A stretch of 61,593 nt of DNA, taken from positions 1 through 61,593 of the forward strand of contig JBFLYD010000031.1 in the NCBI GenBank assembly GCA_040756905.1. Direction: 5' to 3'. A program made the position numbers and the translations under genes. Each line of letters opens with the position of its first letter. Positions within the stretch are counted from its first letter, which is position 1. Below, piece after piece: positions 8,232 to 16,051 of the stretch. This DNA is from Acidobacteriota bacterium. GTDB taxonomy: Bacteria > Acidobacteriota > Aminicenantia > JBFLYD01. The notes under the pieces were generated by a model. The model was not told the origin of the DNA. It was given only the letters and a program-made list of their open reading frames with translations, and searched no databases.

Positions 8232-9971
8232 ATGGATTTAATCGAAAAAATTAAAGCGATATCCGATATAGTTGAAATAGCATCTAATTACACAACCCTA
8301 AAAAGAAGTGGAAGGAGATATGTAGGTCTTTGTCCATTTCACTCAGAAAAAACTCCTTCTTTTACAGTAGATCAGGAAAAATCTCTTTACCATTGCTTTG
8401 GATGCGGAGCAGGAGGAGATGTTTTTACTCTTATCGTTGAAAAGGAAAAACTAAGCTTTACTGAAGCTGTAGAATTTCTTGCAAAAAAATACAATATTCC
8501 ATTAGAAAAAAAAGCTGGATATTCGGGTTTGAAAAAATTAGAAGATGATATCTTAAAAATAAATTCTCAGGCACTGAAACTTTTCCAAAATACCCTTTTC
8601 AACTCAGCTGAAGGAAAAGAAGCCCTTAAATATCTTGAAAAAAGAGGTATATCAAAAAACACTATAGAAGAATTTCAGATTGGATACGCTTCAAAGAATC
8701 CTTATTTCCTGGTAAATATCTTCAAAAAAATGTCCACTCCTATGGATCTCCTTCTAAAATCAGGACTTATAGTTCCTGCGTCTAATGATTATATGGATAG
8801 GTTCAAAGGGAGGATAATATTCCCGATTAAAAATGAAATAGGAAATGTAGTAGGATTCGGAGGAAGGGCAATCTCTGAAGAAAATCCAAAATACCTTAAC
8901 TCTCCAGAAACACCTCTTTACTCAAAAAGAAGAAACCTTTTCAGGTTGGATTTAGCAAAAAAAGCTATAAAAGAGAAGGAATATGTAATATTGGTGGAAG
9001 GATATTTTGATTTAATATCGATTTACAGTAATGGATTTAAAAATGCCCTTGCATCTCTTGGAACAAGTCTTACACCTGAACAGGTTTCCTTGATAAAAAG
9101 GTTTACAGATAAGATTTATGTATGCTATGATAGGGATGAAGCCGGGGTTCAGGCGACGATAAGGGCCCTTCCGATAATATTTGAAATTGGTTTAATCCCA
9201 AGAATAATCCTAATAGAGGAAGGCACAGACCCAGATAAATTTATAAATAAATACGGAGCTGGAGAATTTAAAAAAGCCATCGAGAATTCAGTTTCATCCA
9301 TAGAATTTCTGATGAAGCATTCCTTTAATTATAAAAATTCAGATTCTCTCGAAAAAAGAATTTCAATAATAAGGAAAGTCTTAGAGATAATAGAAAAAAT
9401 CCCGGATTGGTTATTGAGGGGAGAGTACATTAAAGAGCTTAGTTCTTATTCCTCAATAGATGAAGAAACGCTTATGATGTATTTCAAGGAAAAAAGAAAT
9501 CGAGATTCTGTATTAAAAAAGCAGGATGAAATTACTTACGCGGAAAAAATAATTATTTCCACAGCTATTTTGAATAAGGATAATTCAGGCGAGATTATCA
9601 AGAAAATTTCTGAAATGAACTTAGACAATTTCAAAAGTAAAGAAATATTAAAAGCAATAATTTCTGTGTTTGAGAAAAATCGGACTTTGGATATTTCTCA
9701 AATCAACGAGTTGTTGGACAAAGATAGCAAAGATATTCTTTATAACCTTCTTCTTTCAGAGGACAAAATCGAACAGTCTGAAAATATAAATGAATGTTTT
9801 TTAATTCTCCAAAGAATGATTTTAGAAAACAATCTAAAAGAAATCCAGCGAAAAATCAAAGAATGCGAGCTGAGAAAAGATAAAAATTCATTGCTTAGCT
9901 TATTAAATTTGAAACAAGAAATAACTAAAAAAATTATAAACCTATCAAATAAAAAAGAGGTGAATCATTAA
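8232..9971 (+). CDS. dnaG: DNA primase
   Basis: The 579-residue primase makes RNA primers for the replication fork. The N-terminal CHC2 zinc finger is complete (C34-P-F-H37 and C55-F-G-C58). The core holds the TOPRIM domain around residues 250-330, with VEGYFDLIS supplying the catalytic Glu and CYDRDEAG the metal-binding Asp pair. The last 150 residues are a lysine- and glutamate-rich helical region standing in for the helicase-binding domain. Length is normal. It is followed by rpoD after 3 nt, the dnaG-rpoD core of the macromolecular-synthesis operon; rpsU is not present upstream. The start follows a good promoter but lacks a strong ribosome site. Confidence 0.97.
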   Translation: MDLIEKIKAISDIVEIASNYTTLKRSGRRYVGLCPFHSEKTPSFTVDQEKSLYHCFGCGAGGDVFTLIVEKEKLSFTEAVEFLAKKYNIPLEKKAGYSGLKKLEDDILKINSQALKLFQNTLFNSAEGKEALKYLEKRGISKNTIEEFQIGYASKNPYFLVNIFKKMSTPMDLLLKSGLIVPASNDYMDRFKGRIIFPIKNEIGNVVGFGGRAISEENPKYLNSPETPLYSKRRNLFRLDLAKKAIKEKEYVILVEGYFDLISIYSNGFKNALASLGTSLTPEQVSLIKRFTDKIYVCYDRDEAGVQATIRALPIIFEIGLIPRIILIEEGTDPDKFINKYGAGEFKKAIENSVSSIEFLMKHSFNYKNSDSLEKRISIIRKVLEIIEKIPDWLLRGEYIKELSSYSSIDEETLMMYFKEKRNRDSVLKKQDEITYAEKIIISTAILNKDNSGEIIKKISEMNLDNFKSKEILKAIISVFEKNRTLDISQINELLDKDSKDILYNLLLSEDKIEQSENINECFLILQRMILENNLKEIQRKIKECELRKDKNSLLSLLNLKQEITKKIINLSNKKEVNH

Positions 9972-9974
9972 TAC

Positions 9975-11627
9975 ATGGAACATAAGTATGAAGATGAAAT
10001 AAAACAGCTGATAGAATTAGGCAAAGAAAAAGGCTATCTTCTCTATGATGATATGAGCCATATACTTCCTTCAGAGTTCGATTCTCAGGAAGATATAGAT
10101 AGCTTAATAAGCATGATAGATTCTTACGGGATCAAGGTTTATGAAACTGAAGAGAAGTTCAGAGAATTAGAGCAGGAATCAACCGAAGAAATCCAGGAAG
10201 AACATCCAAAAGAATTTAAAAAAACTGGAGAACCTGAAGCATTGGAAAAAGTAAGTGATCCTGTAAGGCTTTATCTTAAGGAAATGGGTGGAGTTCCTTT
10301 ATTAACAAGGGAGGGAGAAGTAGAAATCGCAAAAAAAATTGAAAAGGGAGAAAAGTCAGTAATAAAAGCTCTCTCAAGGACCCCGATAATTCTAAAGGAA
10401 GTCATTAATCTTCTTGAGAAAATTACTTTAAAAAACTCACCAATAGATGAAGTAATCGATTTAAATGGAGAAGAAATTACAGAATACAAGTTGAATCAAA
10501 TAAAGAATGATATTCGATCTAAACTTAAACGGTTGAAACACCTATGGAAAGGAATCCAGGCTTTAAAGGGCAAAAAAAAGAAATTTACAGTTGGAAGACT
10601 TCTTGTTACCATTACAGATATAATAAAAGAGATTGATTTTCTGCCAGAATACAAAGATTTATTCATTGAAAAATTAAGAGATGTGGAACGAGATTTTAAA
10701 AAGATTGAAGAAAAAAAACAAAAATTAATTGAAAAAGCAGATGCTACCAGAAATAGAACAGAAAAAGATAAATTAAAAAAAGAAATAAAAAAAATAGAAA
10801 ACCAGATTAAGAAAAAAGAGAAAGAAATCGGGTTGAAAGCCAATGAACTTCGAAAAGTTATAAGAGATATAGAAAGGGGGAAGCATGTAGTAGATGAGTC
10901 AAAGAAACAATTGGTCGAATCCAACTTAAGACTTGTGGTATCAATAGCAAAAAAATACACAAATAGAGGACTCCAATTTCTTGATTTAATTCAGGAAGGA
11001 AACTTCGGATTGATGAAAGCAGTGGAAAAATTTGAATACAAAAGAGGGTACAAATTCTCAACCTATGCAACCTGGTGGATCAGACAGGCAATAACAAGAG
11101 CTATCGCTGACCAAGCAAGAACTATTAGAATACCAGTCCATATGATAGAGACAATAAATAAACTTGTGAGAGTTTCAAGGAACCTTGTTCAGGAATTAGG
11201 AAGGGAACCCTCCTGTGAAGAAATTGCAAAAAAAATGGATCTGCCCGTTAGCAAGGTAAGAAAAATTTTAAAAATTGCCCAGGAGCCCATATCTTTAGAG
11301 ACTCCAATTGGAGAGGAGGAGGACAGTCATTTAAGTGATTTTATAGAAGATCAGGCCATTCCTTCTCCTCCAGAGGCAGTAATCCAGATGAGCTTAAAAG
11401 AGCAAATAGAGCATGTTTTAAAAACTCTAACTCCAAGAGAGGCAACGGTTTTAAAAATGAGGTTTGGATTGGGAGATGGAAACGAGCACACCTTAGAAGA
11501 AGTTGGTCAAATATTTAAAGTTACGAGAGAAAGAATAAGACAGATTGAAGCAAAGGCTCTTAGAAAAATAAGACATCCTGCCAGGGCAAAAAAACTTATT
11601 TCATTCTTAGAGAGTTCAAAAGAGTAG
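9975..11627 (+). CDS. rpoD: RNA polymerase primary sigma factor
   Basis: The 550-residue protein is the housekeeping sigma-70. Region 1.1-like sequence fills residues 1-60, and region 1.2 reads [21 protein letters not shown] long lysine-rich non-conserved segment of about 150 residues follows. Region 2 ([19 protein letters not shown], then [19 protein letters not shown]) melts and binds the -10 element. Region 4.2 ([20 protein letters not shown]) binds the -35 element. An AGAGGTGA site lies before the ATG. Complete region 1.1 and 4.2 mark it as the primary factor rather than an alternative one, in keeping with the TTGACA/TATAAT-like promoters in this window. Confidence 0.97.
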   Translation: MEHKYEDEIKQLIELGKEKGYLLYDDMSHILPSEFDSQEDIDSLISMIDSYGIKVYETEEKFRELEQESTEEIQEEHPKEFKKTGEPEALEKVSDPVRLYLKEMGGVPLLTREGEVEIAKKIEKGEKSVIKALSRTPIILKEVINLLEKITLKNSPIDEVIDLNGEEITEYKLNQIKNDIRSKLKRLKHLWKGIQALKGKKKKFTVGRLLVTITDIIKEIDFLPEYKDLFIEKLRDVERDFKKIEEKKQKLIEKADATRNRTEKDKLKKEIKKIENQIKKKEKEIGLKANELRKVIRDIERGKHVVDESKKQLVESNLRLVVSIAKKYTNRGLQFLDLIQEGNFGLMKAVEKFEYKRGYKFSTYATWWIRQAITRAIADQARTIRIPVHMIETINKLVRVSRNLVQELGREPSCEEIAKKMDLPVSKVRKILKIAQEPISLETPIGEEEDSHLSDFIEDQAIPSPPEAVIQMSLKEQIEHVLKTLTPREATVLKMRFGLGDGNEHTLEEVGQIFKVTRERIRQIEAKALRKIRHPARAKKLISFLESSKE

Positions 11628-11641
11628 TGAGAGAATATAAA

Positions 11642-12733
11642 ATGAAAATAACAAGGAGGTCTTTTTTTAAATTAGTCGCCGGAGGGATAACAGCCACTTA
11701 TTCCAGTCCTTTAATGATAAATAACAATATTTCTTTCTTCTTTCCCCCAAAATCTTCGTCGATTAAAAAATTTGAGAATATACCCCATCTTAAATTTGGC
11801 TTTTATCCCACCCCAATTGAAGAATTAAAAAACTTAAGAGAAGAGCTTAAATCTCCAGTAAAATTGTTCATAAAAAGGGATGATTATACTGGGATGACGA
11901 TAAGTGGAAATAAAGTAAGAAAGTTAGAATACTTAATGTACGATGTCTTAAAGAAAAAAGCTGATACTGTAATTACCATAGGTCCTTTGCAATCAAATCA
12001 TGCAAGAGCCACTGCTATGTTCTGTGCTAAACTCGGGTTGAAATGTATTTTGGTATTAAATGGAAAGCCCCAGGAAAAACCAACTGCAAATGCATTATTA
12101 AATAATATGCTGGGAGCTGAAATTCATTATGTAGATACAAGGCCTGAAAGACCAGTAAAAATGAAAGAAATTGCAGAAGAACTCCAGAGCAGAGGTAAAA
12201 ATGTATATCAAATTCCCCTCGGGGGATCGATTCCTGTTGGATCATTGGGATATGTAAAAGCAATGGGAGAGTTGGCTCACCAATTAAGAAAAATGGATTT
12301 AAAAATAGACTATATATTTTTTTCCTCCTCCTCTGGAGGGACCCATGCAGGAATGGAAGTTGGAAAATGTCTTTATAAGCTAAATAACATAAAACTGATT
12401 GGAGTTAGCCCGGATGACCCTGCAGATGAAATCAAAAGATATATAATAGATGTGGCAAATCCACTTTTTGAAGAGCTCAACATGAAACAAAAAATTTCCT
12501 CTGAAGATATTACAATTCTTGAGGAATACATAGGAGAGGGGTACGAAATTCCGACACCTGAATCAAACGAAGCTCTTTCGCTTCTTGCAAAAAAAGAAGG
12601 AATATTTCTTGACCCGGTATACACGAGCAAGGCAATGGCTGCTGTAATAGACTTGATAAGAAAAGGAAAATTTAAATCAAACGAAAACATCCTCTTCTGG
12701 CATACTGGAGGCACTATTGCATTGTTTGCTTGA
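11642..12733 (+). CDS. Tat-exported PLP enzyme of the D-cysteine desulfhydrase/ACC deaminase family
   Basis: The 363-residue protein has a fold-type II PLP domain: RDDYTGMTISGNKVRKLEYL holds the SGNK lysine that binds PLP, GPLQSNHARATA the substrate/phosphate loop, and a SSSGGTHAG glycine loop follows. Homologues split D-cysteine or deaminate 1-aminocyclopropane-1-carboxylate, and the choice cannot be made here. Unusually, the N-terminus MKITRRSFFKLVAGGITATY is a twin-arginine signal (TRRSFFK, then a short hydrophobic stretch), so the folded, cofactor-loaded enzyme may be exported. ATG 11642 is preferred to GTG 11627, which overlaps the rpoD stop. It is closely spaced with rpoD. Confidence 0.8.
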   Translation: MKITRRSFFKLVAGGITATYSSPLMINNNISFFFPPKSSSIKKFENIPHLKFGFYPTPIEELKNLREELKSPVKLFIKRDDYTGMTISGNKVRKLEYLMYDVLKKKADTVITIGPLQSNHARATAMFCAKLGLKCILVLNGKPQEKPTANALLNNMLGAEIHYVDTRPERPVKMKEIAEELQSRGKNVYQIPLGGSIPVGSLGYVKAMGELAHQLRKMDLKIDYIFFSSSSGGTHAGMEVGKCLYKLNNIKLIGVSPDDPADEIKRYIIDVANPLFEELNMKQKISSEDITILEEYIGEGYEIPTPESNEALSLLAKKEGIFLDPVYTSKAMAAVIDLIRKGKFKSNENILFWHTGGTIALFA

Positions 12734-12736
12734 GAT

Positions 12737-12920
12737 TTAAGGAAGATTGGCCTTAACCTTAAAATATTCGTTGACGATTTTTTCTATAACCTCCGAAACA
12801 GAGAGAATGCTGTCTATCATCCCAGCTGCCTGACCTGCTTCTATCTCATCCCCCTTTAATTATCGGGAATCTAATGCCAAAAAGCCCAGTTATTCGAGTC
12901 AGAATAGTAATTTCACTCAC
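12737..12920 (-). pseudogene. Deletion remnant of a nitronate monooxygenase/FabK-like gene
   Basis: From GTG 12920 the minus strand encodes TRITGLFGIRFPIIKGG, the usual first residues of nitronate monooxygenase/2-nitropropane dioxygenase proteins (TR-x-T-x-L-x-G-I-x-x-P-I-x-G-G). The frame then shifts. The next 38 codons, GQAAGMIDSILSVSEVIEKI and following, up to TAA 12737, look like the family's C-terminal helix (GQ-x-A-G-L-I). The roughly 250 residues of the TIM barrel between them are missing. The remaining DNA is therefore the two ends of a gene joined by a large internal deletion. It fills the gap between two convergent neighbours. Confidence 0.6.
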
Positions 12921-12944
12921 AGTTAAAGATTATACCACACCTCC

Positions 12945-12972
12945 TTGACACATTCTTTAAAAGAATTAAAAT
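12945..12972 (+). promoter_or_regulatory. Probable promoter of the HDAC-family gene
   Basis: TTGACA (12945-12950), a 16-bp spacer and TAAAAT (12967-12972) precede the ATG at 12989. It lies just upstream of the minus-strand pseudogene start. Confidence 0.4.
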
Positions 12973-12988
12973 ATTAAGAGACCAAAAG

Positions 12989-13933
12989 ATGGAAAACTTT
13001 TATAAGTATAAAAATAAATTGATGTTTCCACTTGTTTATTCAGAAAAATATTGGGCAGACATCGGCTCCCATGTTTTTCCTGTTCAAAAATTTAAAATGA
13101 TAAAAGAGAGGCTTATCAAAGAAGATTTAGTAAAAATCGATAATTTTATTGAGCCAGATCTGCCTTTTGATGAAGATATTCTTTTAGCTCATACTTCAGA
13201 ATGGCTGAATAAATTAAAAAATGGACTGTTAACTGTAAATGATATCATAAGATTAGAACTTCCATATGATAAATCTCTATCCGATTGGTTCTTATATACA
13301 TCTGGAGGCACGATTTTAACATCAAAATTAGCTTTAAAAAATAGAGTTGGTTTTCATATAGGAGGAGGATTCCACCATGCTTTTGCTGACCACGGTGAAG
13401 GTTTTTGTGCTTTAAATGACATTGCAATTGCTCTTCTTAAATTAAAAAAAGAAGGGTTAATCAAAAAAGGAATGGTTGTTGATTGCGATGTTCATCAGGG
13501 AAATGGAACTGCAGCCATTTTTAAAAAAGACGTAGACATTTTCACTTTTTCAATCCATCAGGGTGACAACTACCCAGCCATCAAAGAAAAAAGCGACATC
13601 GATGTTGAACTATATTCAGGGGAAGGTGATGAAAAATATTTAAACATACTCAGAAATTATTTTCCAAAACTTTATAAAGAATTAATGCCAGAAATAATAA
13701 TCTATGTTGCAGGTGCAGATCCTTACAAAGAAGATCAGCTGGGCGGATTGGAACTCACAAAGGAAGGGCTCATGGAAAGAGACAGGCTTGTAATAGGAGA
13801 GGCTTTAAAATTGAATATTCCTGTTGCTGTAGTTCTGGGAGGTGGATATGCTTTCAAAGTTGAAGATACTGTTGAAATCCATATAAATACTATAAAAATC
13901 TGTAATGAATCGATGGAAAAATTAAAAAACTAA
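12989..13933 (+). CDS. Histone-deacetylase-family zinc amidohydrolase
   Basis: The 314-residue protein has the arginase/deacetylase fold of AcuC, acetylpolyamine amidohydrolases and HDACs. GGGFHHAFADHGEGFC gives the tandem catalytic histidines, VDCDVHQGNGTA the D-x-H zinc ligands, and AGADPYKEDQLGG the second zinc Asp. LGGGYAF near the C-terminus carries the transition-state tyrosine. All key residues are present, so it should be an active deacetylase. Bacterial substrates are usually small molecules (acetylpolyamines) or acetylated lysine on enzymes, which the sequence does not decide. Its stop overlaps that of cutA by 4 bp (convergent). Confidence 0.88.
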   Translation: MENFYKYKNKLMFPLVYSEKYWADIGSHVFPVQKFKMIKERLIKEDLVKIDNFIEPDLPFDEDILLAHTSEWLNKLKNGLLTVNDIIRLELPYDKSLSDWFLYTSGGTILTSKLALKNRVGFHIGGGFHHAFADHGEGFCALNDIAIALLKLKKEGLIKKGMVVDCDVHQGNGTAAIFKKDVDIFTFSIHQGDNYPAIKEKSDIDVELYSGEGDEKYLNILRNYFPKLYKELMPEIIIYVAGADPYKEDQLGGLELTKEGLMERDRLVIGEALKLNIPVAVVLGGGYAFKVEDTVEIHINTIKICNESMEKLKN

Positions 13934-14241
13934 ATCACCTCATCAATCCATTTTAAATAATCTTTATTCCCTTTTTCTATTTTAAAAGAAATTATTTCCG
14001 GGATACTGTAAGTGTGAAGTTGTTTTATTTTGTTTTCGAGCTTTTCATACAATGAATTCTTTGTTTTAATGAAAAGAATGAATTCTTCATCTTCAGTGAT
14101 ATTTTTCTCCCACCAGTAAAAAGACTTGCATGATGAGGAAATTGTTACACAAGCAGCTAATTTACTTTCCACTATTGCTTTACTTAACCTCTCTCCCAGC
14201 TCTCTATCAGGAACAGTAGTAATTACAAATATGTATTCCAT
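13930..14241 (-). CDS. cutA: CutA-type divalent-cation tolerance protein
   Basis: The 103-residue protein matches CutA1 over its whole length: FVITTVPDRELGERLSKAIV, KLAACVTI, FYWWEKNITEDEEF and HTYSIPEIISFKI are the conserved strands and loops. CutA forms a very stable trimer with a ferredoxin-like fold. Its link to copper tolerance is weak and its cellular role is still unclear. ATG 14241 is chosen over a TTG three bases upstream because an AGGAG site sits 8 nt before it, inside the end of the M20 peptidase gene. Only 5 bp separate it from that gene, so it is translated from the same mRNA. Confidence 0.92.
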   Translation of the reverse strand: MEYIFVITTVPDRELGERLSKAIVESKLAACVTISSSCKSFYWWEKNITEDEEFILFIKTKNSLYEKLENKIKQLHTYSIPEIISFKIEKGNKDYLKWIDEVI

Positions 14242-14246
14242 CAAAT

Positions 14247-15479
14247 TTACTCCTGAAGAAAAAGGTGGGCATAGACCTTTGAATCTCCGACCATATTATC
14301 TAAAATACAATATTCATTCGGCTGATGGGCCATCTCTTCCATCTTTGACCATACAGCAACATAATGCCCTGCTTTTCTAAAATAGGCAGCAACAGTTCCA
14401 CCTCCTATACCTACAGGAAATGCATCCTTTCCATACACATCTTTTATAGCTTTTTTTAGGGCCTGAACCACAGGAGCATCTAAAGGAGTTGGTGGAGCAG
14501 ATGGCAATCTATGGACGCTGGAAAAGCTTATCTTTACTCCAAACTTTTTCTCGATTTCCTCACAATATTCCTGGACTTTCTTTTCAACATCCTCAAGGCT
14601 GAACTCAGGTAGAATTCTACAATCAAAATAAAATGCATCTTCACCAGGAATGGTGTTTACGTTAGGAACATTGGGCTCTTTCTTTGTGGGCTCAAATGTT
14701 GATACAGGTGGATCAAAAATTGGATTATTGAGTCCGAATTCTCCGTACAAATTATCCAATTTAACGATCAGGTTGGCTCCTGCTTTAAAACTGTTTATTC
14801 CAGTATGGGGTCTGCTACCATGAGTTTGTTTTCCAATTACTTTGAATTTCAACCATAAAATACTTTTTTCAGCCACTTCAATCATTGTTCCATCTGGGTT
14901 TCCAGCATCAGGAACTATTATCAGATCATCTCTTTTGAATATATCGGGAGAAGTTTTAAGCACATATATGATTCCCTTCTCGCTACCGGTTTCTTCATCG
15001 GAAACCAAAACTGCTCCCACATTACAATTTGGAGTAATTTTTTCTTCCTTAAGAGCTTTTATTGCAAAAAGGGAAGCTATCATTTCTTGTTGATTATCCT
15101 CCACTCCCCTCCCAAATATCTTACCATTCTCTATCCATGCTTTATAAGGATTCTGTGTCCATAAAGAAAGCTCTCCAGGAGGAACGATATCCATGTGCGT
15201 CATAATCCATATGGTTTTTTTGCTGCTTTTTCCCCTATACAAAGCAACGAGGTTTGGCCTTATCCCTCCATAAGCCTCAGGATCAGGAGCATTTATTTCT
15301 TTAATTTCATCAAACCCTATTTCTTTCAGGAAATTTTTTAAAAATTCTGCCTTCCTATACTCTCCTTCTCCTCCATTTGATGGAGAAAGAGCAGGAATAG
15401 CTGTTAATTTTATTTGCATATCAATCATCAATTCTTTGAATGAATCAATTCTTTTTTTTAATTTTTCAAAATCATTCAT
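14247..15479 (-). CDS. M20-family zinc peptidase (dipeptidase-like)
   Basis: This 410-residue protein is a two-zinc M20 metallopeptidase. Motifs in order are MTHMDIVPPGE (first zinc His and Asp), FGRGVEDNQQEM (bridging Asp), DEETGSEKG (general base Glu followed by a zinc Glu) and IVPDAGNPDG. A C-terminal GIGGGTVAAYF and HQPNEY supply the last ligand. It lacks a signal peptide and so acts in the cytoplasm, most likely on di- or tripeptides. ArgE/DapE-type deacylation is the alternative. GGAGG precedes the ATG. It lies between a small membrane protein gene and cutA on one strand, and suits a peptide-using metabolism together with the amino-acid transporters nearby. Confidence 0.88.
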   Translation of the reverse strand: MNDFEKLKKRIDSFKELMIDMQIKLTAIPALSPSNGGEGEYRKAEFLKNFLKEIGFDEIKEINAPDPEAYGGIRPNLVALYRGKSSKKTIWIMTHMDIVPPGELSLWTQNPYKAWIENGKIFGRGVEDNQQEMIASLFAIKALKEEKITPNCNVGAVLVSDEETGSEKGIIYVLKTSPDIFKRDDLIIVPDAGNPDGTMIEVAEKSILWLKFKVIGKQTHGSRPHTGINSFKAGANLIVKLDNLYGEFGLNNPIFDPPVSTFEPTKKEPNVPNVNTIPGEDAFYFDCRILPEFSLEDVEKKVQEYCEEIEKKFGVKISFSSVHRLPSAPPTPLDAPVVQALKKAIKDVYGKDAFPVGIGGGTVAAYFRKAGHYVAVWSKMEEMAHQPNEYCILDNMVGDSKVYAHLFLQE

Positions 15480-15504
15480 TTTGTCCTCCAGATGTTAAAT
15501 TATT

Positions 15505-15633
15505 TTAATATTCATAGTCTTCTTGAAAATTCGGGATTTTCTTTTTTTCCTTTTCTCTTCCCATCCAGAAACCTAAAAAAAATGTCGAAGAGACAAGTAG
15601 AAAAAGTAACAAAGATTTGCCGATGTTTTTCAT
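15505..15633 (-). CDS. Small single-helix membrane protein
   Basis: The 42-codon frame has a good AGGAGG site (15643-15648) 9 nt before the ATG. It encodes one hydrophobic helix (LLLFLLVSSTFFLGFWMG) followed by a charged tail REKEKKKIPNFQEDYEY. It ends 25 bp upstream of the M20 peptidase gene and is likely co-transcribed. I do not recognise a family. The helix could be an uncleaved anchor with the tail in the cytoplasm (positive-inside). Confidence 0.6.
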   Translation of the reverse strand: MKNIGKSLLLFLLVSSTFFLGFWMGREKEKKKIPNFQEDYEY

Positions 15634-15836
15634 GTGTTTTAGCCTCCTATTTATCTATTTTATAACCATACAAAAGTCAATCATTTATAAGAATTAATTA
15701 TATCAAATATTATAATTAGAGATAAAATTATTTCCTGTAGAATTTTTTGCTTTTTTAAGAGTACGTATTGACAGGGAAGAATTTTTATAATATCTTTTAC
15801 AAAAAATGATTAGCAAACATCGATGGAGAGATAACA

Positions 15837-16037
15837 ATGAATAATGAAGAAAATTTATATTACAAGTCTATAAGGATTGAAAATAAGAAATTTATCTTTA
15901 ATCTAAAAGAAAATCATCGGGGAAAATTTTTAAAAATAATAGAATTTTCAGGAGGAAAATCTTCAATAATAATCCCATTAAGCGGGATTGAAATGTTTCA
16001 ATTAGCCCTCAATGAAATAGCTCAAAAGTTAAGTTAA
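15837..16037 (+). CDS. PUR-alpha-like small nucleic-acid-binding protein
   Basis: The 66-residue protein resembles one PUR repeat (DUF3276-type, as in the Borrelia BpuR protein). It has a strand-rich start YYKSIRIENKKFIFNLKENHRGKFLKIIE, a hairpin with the SSIIIPLSG strand, and a closing helix FQLALNEIAQKL. In bacteria such proteins bind single-stranded DNA or RNA and dimerise to make a full PUR fold. It lies 14 bp before the RNase R gene on the same strand, which fits a role linked to RNA. The match is by pattern only. Confidence 0.6.
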   Translation: MNNEENLYYKSIRIENKKFIFNLKENHRGKFLKIIEFSGGKSSIIIPLSGIEMFQLALNEIAQKLS

Positions 16038-16051
16038 CCCTTCATACATAA

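Noticed and set aside
10496-10960. Long minus-strand frame inside rpoD
   Set aside because: It is antisense to the lysine-rich segment of rpoD and has no coding features.
15768-15791. TTGACA followed by TATAAT before the PUR-like gene
   Set aside because: The spacer is only 12 bp, too short for a sigma-70 promoter; I kept it out of the feature list.
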